Shown here in pieces: positions 26,824 to 35,776 of a stretch of 64,000 bases of DNA. Within the stretch, counting starts at the first letter, position 1. Each line of letters starts with the position of its first letter. A program made the translations under genes and the position numbers. The notes below the pieces were generated by a model. The model saw only the letters and a list, made by a program, of their open reading frames with translations. It had not been told where the DNA came from and made no database searches. Source of the stretch: Streptococcus iniae (GTDB lineage Bacteria > Bacillota > Bacilli > Lactobacillales > Streptococcaceae); assembly GCF_030732225.1 (NCBI RefSeq), contig NZ_CP132230.1:834001-898000 (forward strand), in the 5' to 3' direction.

Positions 26824-27601
26824 TCACTATAAAACAATAGGCATCCTTTTGGATGTCTATGCTTATAATTACGCTTTTAAAATTGCTAGTGAATGGGAAG
26901 ATTTTCCGCAGCAAGCCCTCTATTTGCTGGAGCTGATGAAAGAGCGACGAGAGTTAAATCTAGACTTTCTCTTTGAGAATCAAAGAATGGCAAACCTTAT
27001 TGAGAATGAGACTGACCTCAAACTCTACCTAAATGAGAGGATTGAAGAAGAGCAAATTGCAAATTATATTCTTGATTTAGAAATCAAAATCAAAAATGGT
27101 GACGTGATTGATTTTGTCAGAGCTGTCTCACCAATTCTTTACAGACTCTTTTTAAGACTCATCAAAAGCCAAATCCCTAACATTGATACTTATATTATTG
27201 ACGCTAAAAACGATCAGTATGACACTTGGGATTTTACAAAAATGCAGGAAGCAGATATTCCTTTGTTCAAGGACTATCTCTCAAAACGCCAGAGTCGCAA
27301 TGTGACTTCTAAGAGTTTAGCTGATTTATTACAATTGTCTCAATTACCTGTAGACATAAAAGAAAAAGTTAATCAATTGAGGGTGTTTGAAAAATCTGTT
27401 CGAAACCCATTAGCACACTTGATTAAAGCCTTTGATGAGGAAGAGTTATTCCGTACCACACATTTCTCGTCACAAGCATTTCTGGATCAGATTATCAGTT
27501 TGGCCCTTTATTCTGGGGTTTCTTATCAAAGACAACCATTTTATTGTGATCAGGTTAATGCAGTTATCATGTCATATATTGCTAACGAAAACAAAGCATA
27601 A
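26816..27601 (+). CDS. HEPN-motif protein resembling the C-terminal RNase domain of Csm6
   Basis: A 261-residue helical protein not usually assigned a function. Near its C-terminus is [16 protein letters not shown], containing R196-N197-x3-H201, the R-x4-H catalytic motif of HEPN RNases. The middle segment, [20 protein letters not shown] followed by [12 protein letters not shown], resembles the helix pattern before the catalytic motif in Csm6 HEPN domains. There is no N-terminal CARF domain, so regulation by cyclic oligoadenylate is not expected. The ATG at 26816 overlaps the deoD end by 8 bases. Type III CRISPR genes are absent from the window. RNase activity is inference from the motif. Confidence 0.65.
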   Translation: MINHYKTIGILLDVYAYNYAFKIASEWEDFPQQALYLLELMKERRELNLDFLFENQRMANLIENETDLKLYLNERIEEEQIANYILDLEIKIKNGDVIDFVRAVSPILYRLFLRLIKSQIPNIDTYIIDAKNDQYDTWDFTKMQEADIPLFKDYLSKRQSRNVTSKSLADLLQLSQLPVDIKEKVNQLRVFEKSVRNPLAHLIKAFDEEELFRTTHFSSQAFLDQIISLALYSGVSYQRQPFYCDQVNAVIMSYIANENKA

Positions 27602-27606
27602 GATTA

Positions 27607-27673
27607 AAAAAGAACCACTTACAAGTAACAGTAACTTAACCAGTTAGACTGTTCCAATAAGGAGGTTCTTTTT
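27607..27673. terminator. Bidirectional terminator between the HEPN gene and cpsY
   Basis: AAAAGAACC (from 27607) pairs with GGTTCTTTT (to ~27673). The loop contains a second hairpin, AACAGT with ACTGTT. It can serve both converging genes. Confidence 0.75.
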
Positions 27674-27677
27674 GTGA

Positions 27678-28598
27678 TTATATTTCCTTTTTTTGTGTCA
27701 ATTTGACCTCTTTTAAGAGGTAATCTATAAATTTTTCACCTATTTTGGAGAGGTTAGCCTTCTCATGTTTAATATAGATAACATCGATAATATCTGGAAC
27801 ATTTAGTGGGATGGCAACAATTTGATCACCATTTAATTTACTATTTAAAACCCCACTAGCTACGGTGTAGCCGTCTAAACCAATCATGAGGTTAAAAAGT
27901 GTCGCACGGTCACTAACGACAATGGATTTGGTATGGGGCATCTGTGCTTTCATCTCTTCTGAGAAATAAAAGGAGTTATGAATGCCTTGGTCATAGCTTA
28001 AATAAGGATAAGCTTGCAAGTCCTCAACATCTAAACTAGAGCGGTCTGCTAAGGGGTGTTTGTTACTAACGAAAATATGGGGTCTTGTTTGGAAGAGTTT
28101 GTTTGCTTGTAATTGATTTTCATCAAAAAGCTTAGTTAAAACATCTCGGTTGTAGTCATTGATGAAGAGAACACCAATTTCTGAGCGGAAGTTTTTGACA
28201 TCATCAATGATTTCCCAAGTTCTTGTTTCTCGAAGAAAAAGTTCATATTTGGTCATGTCTGTCTCTTTTAAAAGGGACACAAAGGCATTAACCACAAAGG
28301 CATAGTGTTGAGACGAAACACTAAAATGCTGGCGGTTGCTGTCATGATTTTTATAACGTTCCTCCAACAAAGAGGTTTGTTCAATGATTTGTCTAGCGTA
28401 AGAAAGAAATTCAACACCATCTTTGGTCAGAGTGATGCCCTTAGGATTTCGAATAAAAATGGTTATTCCCATTTCTTGTTCAAGGTCCTTAACAGCATTT
28501 GATAAACTGGGTTGTGTAATATAAAGTTGCTTTGCAGCTTCATTCATTGAGCCACATTCAACGATTTTGATAATGTAATGTAATTGTTGTATTCTCAT
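27678..28598 (-). CDS. cpsY: LysR-family regulator CpsY (MtaR-like)
   Basis: A 306-residue LTTR. The N-terminal winged helix is MRIQQLHYIIKIVECGSMNEAAKQLYITQPSLSNAVKDLE, followed by a periplasmic-protein-like effector domain. The position, divergent from cpsA, matches CpsY of S. agalactiae and S. iniae, where the protein also controls methionine transport (MtaR) and survival in blood. Regulation of the capsule operon by it is plausible but indirect in relatives. It ends at a shared terminator. Confidence 0.88.
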   Translation of the reverse strand: MRIQQLHYIIKIVECGSMNEAAKQLYITQPSLSNAVKDLEQEMGITIFIRNPKGITLTKDGVEFLSYARQIIEQTSLLEERYKNHDSNRQHFSVSSQHYAFVVNAFVSLLKETDMTKYELFLRETRTWEIIDDVKNFRSEIGVLFINDYNRDVLTKLFDENQLQANKLFQTRPHIFVSNKHPLADRSSLDVEDLQAYPYLSYDQGIHNSFYFSEEMKAQMPHTKSIVVSDRATLFNLMIGLDGYTVASGVLNSKLNGDQIVAIPLNVPDIIDVIYIKHEKANLSKIGEKFIDYLLKEVKLTQKKEI

Positions 28599-28778
28599 AA
28601 TGACAGTCTATCTTAAAAGAAATAATCTTTCAAGTCAAAATGTTCAATCCTAACAGATAGCTATAAGTCTAATAGATGAAGTGCTTTCAGAAAATGAGGA
28701 GTAAAATGCATTCTCTTTTCTTTCTCTCATTCAATCAACAAAAATGAGAAAATTAGACTTAAATGATATTGATGGGAA

Positions 28779-28807
28779 TTGCAATAAAATGCACAAAGTG
28801 CTATAAT
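28779..28807 (+). promoter_or_regulatory. Capsule operon promoter
   Basis: -35 TTGCAA (28779-28784), 17-bp spacer, -10 TATAAT (28802-28807) with TGC before it. It lies ~47 bases before cpsA in the 255-base divergent region with cpsY. Confidence 0.8.
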
Positions 28808-28853
28808 AACAATGTATTTTTATATAAACTAGATGATTTGGAGTTAAAAAGTA

Positions 28854-30317
28854 ATGGCACATTCCAGAAGTAAACGAAAGAGTTCTTCGAAAGAGAAACA
28901 TAATCTAAGCTTAATAAATATCCTATTGTTAATAATTTATACAGGTCTTTCAATAATTATTAGCTTTTGGATGTACCTCTATAACTTCCTTGCTTTTAGG
29001 CAGCTAAACCTTGTTTTAAGCATTGGCTTAGTCCTTGTTTTTTTTATGTGTCTTTTTCTCATTATCAAGAAAAAGCTTAAGGGATTGACCAGTCTTATTT
29101 TGGTTATTAGCACTATTTTGTTAGCTATTATGCTATTTACCTTTAAATCAACAATTGACTTTACAGCTGAAATCAATAAAACAGCCTCTTTCTCAGAGAT
29201 TGAAATGTCTGTTATTGTTCCCAAAGAGAGTGCAATCAATTCTATATCAGAATTAGAGACAGTTCAAGCACCTCTAAAAAATGACTCAGAGAATATCGAC
29301 TCACTCATAAAGCACATTAAAGCGGCTAAAAAGAAAGAGTTAAAACTTGAAGAAGTTGCTTCTTATCCAGAAGCCTATCAAAAAATGCTAAGCAATCAGT
29401 CTCAAGCAATGGTTATGAACAGTGCTTATATGTCATTATTAGGGCAAGAAGATTTACAGTTTAGTGATAAGGTTAAAACCATCTATAGTTATAAAATTAA
29501 AAAAGACATTAAGGCTAAAAAGTCACATGTCACTAAGGCAGGCGTTTATAACATCTATATCAGCGGTATTGATACTTATGGTCCGATTTCAACCGTTTCT
29601 AGATCAGATGTTAATATTGTCATGACAGTTAATATGAACACTCATAAAGTGCTTTTAACAACAACACCAAGAGATTCTTATGTGAAGATTCCAAATGGTG
29701 GTGGTGATCAATTTGATAAATTGACCCACGCAGGAATTTATGGTGTAGAAACGTCAATGGCAACCTTAGCAAATCTCTATGGTATTGAAATGACTGATTA
29801 TGCTAGAATCAATTTCACGTCCTTTTTGAACTTAATTGATATGCTAGGTGGCATTGAAGTTGTTAATGACAAAGCCTTCTCAGCAGGTGGTTTTGATTAT
29901 CCTGTTGGAAAGATTTCACTTAATTCACAAGAAGCCTTGATGTTTGTGCGTGAGCGAAAATCATTAGAAGGCGGAGATGGTGATCGTGGTAAAAATCAAG
30001 AAAAAGTTGTTAGTGCCATCATTCGTAAACTAACAATGATTAAATCGCCAGCCCAATTCTCAGAAATCGTGACAGGATTGCAAACTTCTATTCAAACCAA
30101 TCTAACATTAGATCAGCTCATGACAATTGCAAATGCCCAATTGGAAAGCAACCAGTCTTATGACATTACCTCACAAGATGTCACAGGGACAGGTTCAACA
30201 GGTGAATTGCCATCCTATGCGATGCCAGGTTCAGCCCTTTACATGTATCAATTGGACGATGCCAGTCTTAATCAAGCCAAAGAAGCAATAAAAGCAGTAA
30301 TGGAGGAAAGTAAATGA
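28854..30317 (+). CDS. cpsA: LytR-CpsA-Psr family protein CpsA (capsule attachment)
   Basis: A 487-residue membrane protein: a short cytoplasmic N-terminus, three hydrophobic segments (~20-105), an accessory DNA-PPF-like extracellular domain (~130-215) and the LCP domain (~240-430). The LCP core has TTPRDSYVKIP and NFTSFLNLIDMLGGIEV, plus the arginine motif FVRERKSLEGGDGDRGKNQEKVV. LCP proteins attach capsule to peptidoglycan. It is the first gene of the capsule operon and overlaps cpsB by 4 bases. Confidence 0.95.
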   Translation: MAHSRSKRKSSSKEKHNLSLINILLLIIYTGLSIIISFWMYLYNFLAFRQLNLVLSIGLVLVFFMCLFLIIKKKLKGLTSLILVISTILLAIMLFTFKSTIDFTAEINKTASFSEIEMSVIVPKESAINSISELETVQAPLKNDSENIDSLIKHIKAAKKKELKLEEVASYPEAYQKMLSNQSQAMVMNSAYMSLLGQEDLQFSDKVKTIYSYKIKKDIKAKKSHVTKAGVYNIYISGIDTYGPISTVSRSDVNIVMTVNMNTHKVLLTTTPRDSYVKIPNGGGDQFDKLTHAGIYGVETSMATLANLYGIEMTDYARINFTSFLNLIDMLGGIEVVNDKAFSAGGFDYPVGKISLNSQEALMFVRERKSLEGGDGDRGKNQEKVVSAIIRKLTMIKSPAQFSEIVTGLQTSIQTNLTLDQLMTIANAQLESNQSYDITSQDVTGTGSTGELPSYAMPGSALYMYQLDDASLNQAKEAIKAVMEESK

Positions 30318-31045
30318 TTGACATCCATTCCCACATCGTTTTCGATGTGGATGATGGTCCCTTAACAATTGATGACAGTTTAGCATTAATTGGAGAAAGT
30401 TACCGACAAGGTGTTCGAACCATTGTTTCAACATCTCACAGACGAAAAGGCATGTTTGAAACACCTGAGGATGATATTTACAATAAATTTCTTCACCTTA
30501 AAAGAGAGGCTGAAAAAGAATATGAGGGATTAACCATTCTATATGGAGGAGAACTCTATTACACCGAAGATATCCTTGATAAATTGGCTCAGAATCTTAT
30601 TCCTAGAATGAATGACACACGCTTTGCCCTCATTGAATTTTCCATGAACACGCCATGGCGCGATATTCATACGGCACTTTCTCAAGTTATTATGCTTGGT
30701 ATTACACCAATCATTGCTCATATAGAACGTTACGATGCTTTGGCCTTAAATGCTAAACGGGTTCAGGAACTCATTAATATGGGATGTTACACTCAAGTCA
30801 ATAGTTCTCATGTGTTGAAAGCCAAGTTATTTGGAGATAGTTTAAAAGTCTTTAAAAAACGTGCTAAGTTTTTCTTAGATGAAAATTTAGTGCACTGTAT
30901 TGCAAGTGACATGCACAATTTAAAAAAACGCCCACCCTTTATGCAAGAAGCTTATCAACATGTGACGAAACATTATGGTAGAAAACGCGCTAGAGAACTT
31001 TTTATCACAACCCCTCAAACCCTGATTGAAAATGATTATTTATAG
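30314..31045 (+). CDS. cpsB: Tyrosine-protein phosphatase CpsB (Wzh, PHP type)
   Basis: A 243-residue metal-dependent PHP-domain phosphatase that dephosphorylates the CpsD kinase. Metal-binding motifs are MIDIHSHIVFDVDDGP, STSHRRKGMFE, ELYYTEDI, IIAHIERYD and CIASDMHNL. Its ATG overlaps the cpsA stop by 4 bases, and cpsC follows after 8 bases. Confidence 0.95.
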   Translation: MIDIHSHIVFDVDDGPLTIDDSLALIGESYRQGVRTIVSTSHRRKGMFETPEDDIYNKFLHLKREAEKEYEGLTILYGGELYYTEDILDKLAQNLIPRMNDTRFALIEFSMNTPWRDIHTALSQVIMLGITPIIAHIERYDALALNAKRVQELINMGCYTQVNSSHVLKAKLFGDSLKVFKKRAKFFLDENLVHCIASDMHNLKKRPPFMQEAYQHVTKHYGRKRARELFITTPQTLIENDYL

Positions 31046-31053
31046 GAGAAAAG

Positions 31054-31743
31054 ATGAACACAAGCGAAAACACATCAATTGAAATTGATATTCTTAGTCT
31101 ATTAAAGAGAATTTGGCAGAAAAAAGTAGTGATTCTATTTGTGACGCTACTAGCTGGTTTTTTAGCCTTGGTGGCAAGTATGTTTCTCATTAAACCATCT
31201 TACACCTCAACAACAAGGTTATATGTTATCAATCGTCAACAGTCAGATAACCTTACGGCGACCGATTTGCAGGCTGGTGGTTACTTGGTTAATGACTACA
31301 AGGAAATCATTACCTCGCGTGATGTGATGCATGATGTTATTGCTAAGGAAAATGTTAGCATGTCACCAGAAGAGTTGAGCCAAATGATTACAGTAACTGT
31401 ACCGGCAGATACCCGTGTTATCTCAATTTCTGTAAATAACCATGAACCACAAAAAGCTAAAGATTTAGCGAATGCCGTTCGTGAAGTAGCCTCAGAAAAA
31501 ATCAAAGACGTGACGAAAGTTCAAGATGTCACTGCTTTAGAAAAAGCTCAACTTCCAACCAAACCGTCATCGCCAAATAGTAAACGCAATGCAGTGATGG
31601 GACTTCTAGTTGGTGCTGTTTTAAGTATATTTGCAGTTATCCTAAAAGAAGTTTTAGATGACCGTGTTAAAAGTCCAGAAGATGTTGAAGATGTACTTGG
31701 TATGACATTACTAGGTATGGTTCCAAACACAAATAAAATGTAA
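31054..31743 (+). CDS. cpsC: Capsule chain-length regulator CpsC (Wzd)
   Basis: A 229-residue PCP-family membrane adaptor that activates the CpsD kinase. Two membrane segments frame an extracellular domain: [22 protein letters not shown] (~30-50) and [20 protein letters not shown] (~178-197). The proline-rich PTKPSSPN lies before the second segment. It begins with the family opening [11 protein letters not shown]. Order and spacing match cpsABCD of other streptococci. Confidence 0.95.
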   Translation: MNTSENTSIEIDILSLLKRIWQKKVVILFVTLLAGFLALVASMFLIKPSYTSTTRLYVINRQQSDNLTATDLQAGGYLVNDYKEIITSRDVMHDVIAKENVSMSPEELSQMITVTVPADTRVISISVNNHEPQKAKDLANAVREVASEKIKDVTKVQDVTALEKAQLPTKPSSPNSKRNAVMGLLVGAVLSIFAVILKEVLDDRVKSPEDVEDVLGMTLLGMVPNTNKM

Positions 31744-31753
31744 GAGGTTAAGG

Positions 31754-32473
31754 ATGTCACAATTAAATTTAGTAAGAAGTAAACGTGAGCATTATCAGCA
31801 TGCAGAAGAATACTATAATTCCATTCGCACTAATATTCAGTTTAGTGGTCGTGATTACAAGGCAATTGTCTTAACTTCTGTTCAACCTGGTGAAGGAAAG
31901 TCAACCACATCGATTAACTTAGCCATTTCCTTTGCAAAAGCAGGTTTTAAAACCCTCCTCATTGATGCAGATGTTCGTAATTCAGTGATGTCAGGTGCCT
32001 TTAAATCTGATGACAGGTATGAGGGTCTTTCAAGTTATTTATCAGGAAACGCTGAATTATCAAGTGTTATTTCAAGAACGGATGTTCCAAATCTCATGTT
32101 GATCCCATCAGGTCAAGTGCTACCAAATCCAACAACCTTACTTCAAAATAGTAATTTTAATTTTATGATTGACACAGTCAAAGAGTTATTTGACTATATT
32201 ATCATTGATACCCCACCAATAGGCTTGTTGATTGATTCTGCCATCATTGCGCAAAAAGCAGACGCCACTATCTTGGTAACTGAAGCAGGTTCTATTAAAC
32301 GTCGTTTTGTGCAAAAGGCAAAAGAACAAATGGAACAAAGTGGTGCACAGTTCTTAGGGGTTATTCTTAATAAAGTAGATCAACAACTTGGTTCTTATGG
32401 CGCTTACGGTTCCTACGGAGATTATGGCAAAACCAAAAAATCATCCAAAAGTAAAAAACATTCCAGAAAGTGA
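31754..32473 (+). CDS. cpsD: Tyrosine kinase CpsD (Wze)
   Basis: A 239-residue BY-kinase. Walker A is [16 protein letters not shown] (K49), Walker A' is [10 protein letters not shown], and Walker B is [10 protein letters not shown]. The C-terminal tail has the tyrosine cluster [11 protein letters not shown], the autophosphorylation site that tunes polymer length. It partners with CpsC and is reset by CpsB. Confidence 0.96.
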   Translation: MSQLNLVRSKREHYQHAEEYYNSIRTNIQFSGRDYKAIVLTSVQPGEGKSTTSINLAISFAKAGFKTLLIDADVRNSVMSGAFKSDDRYEGLSSYLSGNAELSSVISRTDVPNLMLIPSGQVLPNPTTLLQNSNFNFMIDTVKELFDYIIIDTPPIGLLIDSAIIAQKADATILVTEAGSIKRRFVQKAKEQMEQSGAQFLGVILNKVDQQLGSYGAYGSYGDYGKTKKSSKSKKHSRK

Positions 32474-32484
32474 AAGAAAAATAG

Positions 32485-34287
32485 ATGAAAAGAAGTCAAA
32501 AAAGAGTAATCCTCTATATGTTAGATGTGTTAATGATTAGTTTCTCCCATCTTTCAGCCTATGCTTTTTTAATGGCATATAGTAATAACTTAACTGACAA
32601 GGGAACTTTTATTACTCTTGTTGTAACACTTTTTATTTACACCCTTCTGGGCATTCGATTTAATGTCTTTTCTATTATTAATCGGTTTACAGACTTAAAA
32701 ACAATCTCCTTAGTAGTCTTTAACCTCTTCCTAGCCTTTTTAGTTGGTTACTTCACTGACTTGTTTTTCTTAGACAGTTTTAGTCGTCGTTTTATCTTTT
32801 TGGCTTATATCTTTAGTTCTTTCTTGGTATCAGCCCCTAGAATAACTTGGCGATTATGGCATGAATTCAATTTAAGCAAATACGAAAAAGGAAAAAAAGA
32901 AAAGAAAAGGATTTTGGTAGTCGGTGCAGGTGAAGGGGGTTCCACCTTTATCCAAACTGTTTTGAATAAGGGAAAAGATATTGAAATTGTTGGTATTGTT
33001 GATTCAGATATCAATAAATTAGGCACTTACCTCCATGGCATTAAAGTTATGGGGAACAAGTATTCTATCCCAAGATTGGTTGCTGAATATGAAGTTAATC
33101 AAGTAACTATTGCCATTCCAAGTCTTGACGGTAAAGGGCGTGAGGCCATCTTAGACATTTGTCGTCAGGCTAATGTTCCAGTAAACAATATGCCAAGCAT
33201 TGAAAATATTGTCATGGGAAATGTTTCCCTCAATACCTTTGAAGAAATTGACATCGCTGACCTATTAAGCAGGAATGAAGTTTTTCTAGATCAAAGTGCT
33301 TTGCAACCTTTTTTTAGTGAAAAAACGGTCTTGGTTACAGGTGCAGGAGGCTCTATTGGATCTGAGATATGTCGTCAAGTAGCCCACTTTAAGCCTAAAC
33401 AAATCTTATTATTAGGACATGGGGAGAACTCTATTTATTTAATTAATAGAGAACTGAATGCTAAATATTCTGATAACATCATAATTACTCCGATTATTGC
33501 TGATATCCAGGACCGTGACTTAATGTTTAAGATTATGGCTGACTATAAACCAGATGTGGTTTACCATGCAGCAGCACATAAGCATGTGCCATTAATGGAA
33601 TATAATCCAAGAGAAGCTGTCAAAAATAATATTTTCGGAACAAAAAATGTTGCAGAAGCAGCAAAAGCAGCTGGCATTCCAAAATTTGTGATGGTGTCAA
33701 CTGACAAGGCTGTTAATCCTCCAAATATCATGGGGGCAACAAAGCGTTTTGCTGAAATGATTGTAACTGGCTTAAATGAAGCTGGAAAAACGCAATTTGC
33801 AGCAGTCCGCTTCGGTAATGTTCTAGGGAGTCGTGGAAGTGTTGTCCCTTTGTTTAAAGAACAGATTAAAAAGGGTGGTCCAGTAACCGTCACTGACTTT
33901 AGAATGACCCGTTACTTTATGACAATTCCAGAAGCAAGTCGACTTGTTATCCAAGCAGGTTTTCAAGCTAGTGGTGGTGAGATTTTTGTACTTGATATGG
34001 GTGAGCCTGTAAAAATTCTCGACTTAGCTAAAAAAGTGATTAAGTTGAGTGGGCACACTGAAGATGAGATTGCTATTGTTGAATCTGGTATTAGACCAGG
34101 AGAAAAACTTTACGAGGAACTCTTATCAACCAGCGAACGTGTCTCAGAACAAGTTCATGACAAAATCTTTGTTGGCAGAGTAAGCTCAAAACCTTTGGAC
34201 CAAGTCCTTTCCATTGTAAATGGACTAGACCAATTATCGGATAAAGAACTTAAAGAAACCTTAATAAATGACGCTAAACAGGAGTAA
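32485..34287 (+). CDS. Membrane nucleotide-sugar 4,6-dehydratase (CapD/PglF-like)
   Basis: A 600-residue protein: four N-terminal membrane helices (~1-110), a first Rossmann domain (VVGAGEGGSTFIQ) and a C-terminal SDR domain with GAGGSIGSEICRQ. The catalytic triad region is VSTDKAVNPPN with T406-D407-K408; as in PglF-type dehydratases the usual Tyr-x3-Lys is replaced (NIMGATKR). Relatives convert UDP-GlcNAc to UDP-4-keto-6-deoxy-GlcNAc. It directly precedes the initiating transferase, so it probably makes the first sugar. 4,6-dehydration rather than epimerisation is inferred from the length and motif. Confidence 0.88.
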   Translation: MKRSQKRVILYMLDVLMISFSHLSAYAFLMAYSNNLTDKGTFITLVVTLFIYTLLGIRFNVFSIINRFTDLKTISLVVFNLFLAFLVGYFTDLFFLDSFSRRFIFLAYIFSSFLVSAPRITWRLWHEFNLSKYEKGKKEKKRILVVGAGEGGSTFIQTVLNKGKDIEIVGIVDSDINKLGTYLHGIKVMGNKYSIPRLVAEYEVNQVTIAIPSLDGKGREAILDICRQANVPVNNMPSIENIVMGNVSLNTFEEIDIADLLSRNEVFLDQSALQPFFSEKTVLVTGAGGSIGSEICRQVAHFKPKQILLLGHGENSIYLINRELNAKYSDNIIITPIIADIQDRDLMFKIMADYKPDVVYHAAAHKHVPLMEYNPREAVKNNIFGTKNVAEAAKAAGIPKFVMVSTDKAVNPPNIMGATKRFAEMIVTGLNEAGKTQFAAVRFGNVLGSRGSVVPLFKEQIKKGGPVTVTDFRMTRYFMTIPEASRLVIQAGFQASGGEIFVLDMGEPVKILDLAKKVIKLSGHTEDEIAIVESGIRPGEKLYEELLSTSERVSEQVHDKIFVGRVSSKPLDQVLSIVNGLDQLSDKELKETLINDAKQE

Positions 34288-34289
34288 GC

Positions 34290-34892
34290 ATGTATCCTTA
34301 TATTAAACGACTATTAGCAATCTTAATTTCAGGAATTGCCATCATAGTATTAAGCCCTCTTTTAGCAATTGTAGCGATTGCCATTAAAATCGATTCTAAA
34401 GGGCCTATTCTTTTTAAACAAAAGCGACTTGGTAAAGACAATAGTCATTTTATGATTTACAAATTTAGAAGCATGTATGTCGATGCTCCTGCTGAAATGC
34501 CAACTCACCTATTAAAAGACCCGTCTGCCATGATAACAAAGGTCGGTGCCTTTCTAAGAAAGACCAGTTTAGATGAACTACCACAACTGTTCAACATTTT
34601 CAAAGGTGAAATGGCCATTGTAGGCCCAAGACCAGCACTATGGAATCAATTTGACTTGATTGCAGAACGTGACAAGAATATGGTTAATAGCATTCGACCT
34701 GGCTTAACAGGATGGGCTCAAATCAATGGGCGTGATGAACTTGAGATTGCTGATAAAGTAGCCCTAGATGCTTATTACTATAAGCATTTAAGCTTTATTT
34801 TTGATCTTAAATGCTTTTTTGGAACATTTGTAAGTGTTTTAAAAAGTGATGGCGTCTTAGAGGGTGGACCAGAGCAAAATAAGGAGAAGTGA
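34290..34892 (+). CDS. Initiating phosphoglycosyl transferase (PglC-like)
   Basis: A 200-residue monotopic sugar transferase that puts sugar-1-phosphate on undecaprenyl phosphate to start the repeat unit. Motifs: a hydrophobic N-terminal hairpin, KIDSKGPILFKQKRLGKD, YKFRSMYVDA, KTSLDELPQLFNIFKGEM, VGPRPALW and RPGLTGWAQINGRD. It is the short single-domain form, lacking the multi-TM extension of CpsE/WchA in many streptococci. Such small enzymes usually take 6-deoxy-HexNAc sugars. It starts 3 bases after the dehydratase gene. Confidence 0.92.
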   Translation: MYPYIKRLLAILISGIAIIVLSPLLAIVAIAIKIDSKGPILFKQKRLGKDNSHFMIYKFRSMYVDAPAEMPTHLLKDPSAMITKVGAFLRKTSLDELPQLFNIFKGEMAIVGPRPALWNQFDLIAERDKNMVNSIRPGLTGWAQINGRDELEIADKVALDAYYYKHLSFIFDLKCFFGTFVSVLKSDGVLEGGPEQNKEK

Positions 34893-34897
34893 GAAAA

Positions 34898-35776
34898 ATG
34901 AAAAAAGTACTTATTACAGGTGCAAATTCTTATATAGGTGCAAATTCTTATATAGGAACTTCCCTTGAAAAATGGCTACAACAATCAGAGGAACAATATC
35001 ATGTTGATACTTTAGACATGATTGATCCAAACTGGAAAACGTTTGACTTTTCACCTTATGACAGCATTTTTCATGTGGCAGCTATTGTTCATAAAAATGA
35101 AAAGCAAATGAACTCAGACCTCTATGAAAAGGTTAATACCAAACTTCCTATAGAGTTGGCTACCATTGCTAAACATTCTGGTCTAAGACAGTTTATATTT
35201 TTAAGTAGTATGAGTGTCTATGGTAATGATACAGAAGAAATAACACGTGAAACTAGGGAAAATCCATCAAGTTATTATGGAAAAAGTAAACTAGCAGCAG
35301 AGATAGGTTTAAAAGATTTACAATCAGATAGTTTTAAAGTACTTATTCTACGCCCGCCAATGGTTTATGGACCACAGGCAACAGGTAATTACAGTAGATT
35401 ATCAAAGTTATCAAAGTTTACGCCAATTTTTCCCAAAGTTGCTAATAAACGAAGCATGATTTACCTTGATAATCTTTTAGAATTTGTTCGCTTGTCAATT
35501 GAAACAGAATTGAGTGGAATCCATTTTCCACAAAATAAAGATTATGTGACAACAAGTCAATTAGTAAACGTCATTCGTCAAGTTAATGGAAAAAGCACAC
35601 TGTTAACTTCTCTCTTTAACCCAATCATTAAATCTTTAAAAGGTTTTAGTCAAATCAATAAGCTCTTTGGGAATTTAGTTTATAGTAAAGAAATGTCACA
35701 AGAAGCTTTTGACTATAATGTTACAGGATTTGAAGAGTCAATACGAATATCGGAAAGAAACAATGAAAAAATATAG
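34898..35776 (+). CDS. NAD-dependent sugar epimerase/reductase with duplicated glycine loop
   Basis: A ~292-residue extended SDR of the WbpV/WreQ-like type with the SSMSVYGND and SYYGKSKLAAE active-site region (Y-x3-K). The dinucleotide loop, normally TGANSYIGTSL, reads TGANSYIGANSYIGTSL because an 18-bp unit is doubled in frame at 34919-34954. Its likely role is 4-keto reduction of the dehydratase product to a 6-deoxy-HexNAc. The ATG at 34898 has AAGGAG 11 bases upstream; GTG at 34889 is an alternative. It overlaps the next gene by 14 bases. Confidence 0.82.
   Translation: MKKVLITGANSYIGANSYIGTSLEKWLQQSEEQYHVDTLDMIDPNWKTFDFSPYDSIFHVAAIVHKNEKQMNSDLYEKVNTKLPIELATIAKHSGLRQFIFLSSMSVYGNDTEEITRETRENPSSYYGKSKLAAEIGLKDLQSDSFKVLILRPPMVYGPQATGNYSRLSKLSKFTPIFPKVANKRSMIYLDNLLEFVRLSIETELSGIHFPQNKDYVTTSQLVNVIRQVNGKSTLLTSLFNPIIKSLKGFSQINKLFGNLVYSKEMSQEAFDYNVTGFEESIRISERNNEKI

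Noticed and set aside
26816..27601. Remnant of a type III CRISPR system
   Set aside because: No csm genes, CARF domain or second repeat type in the window; the HEPN gene belongs to the deoD operon.
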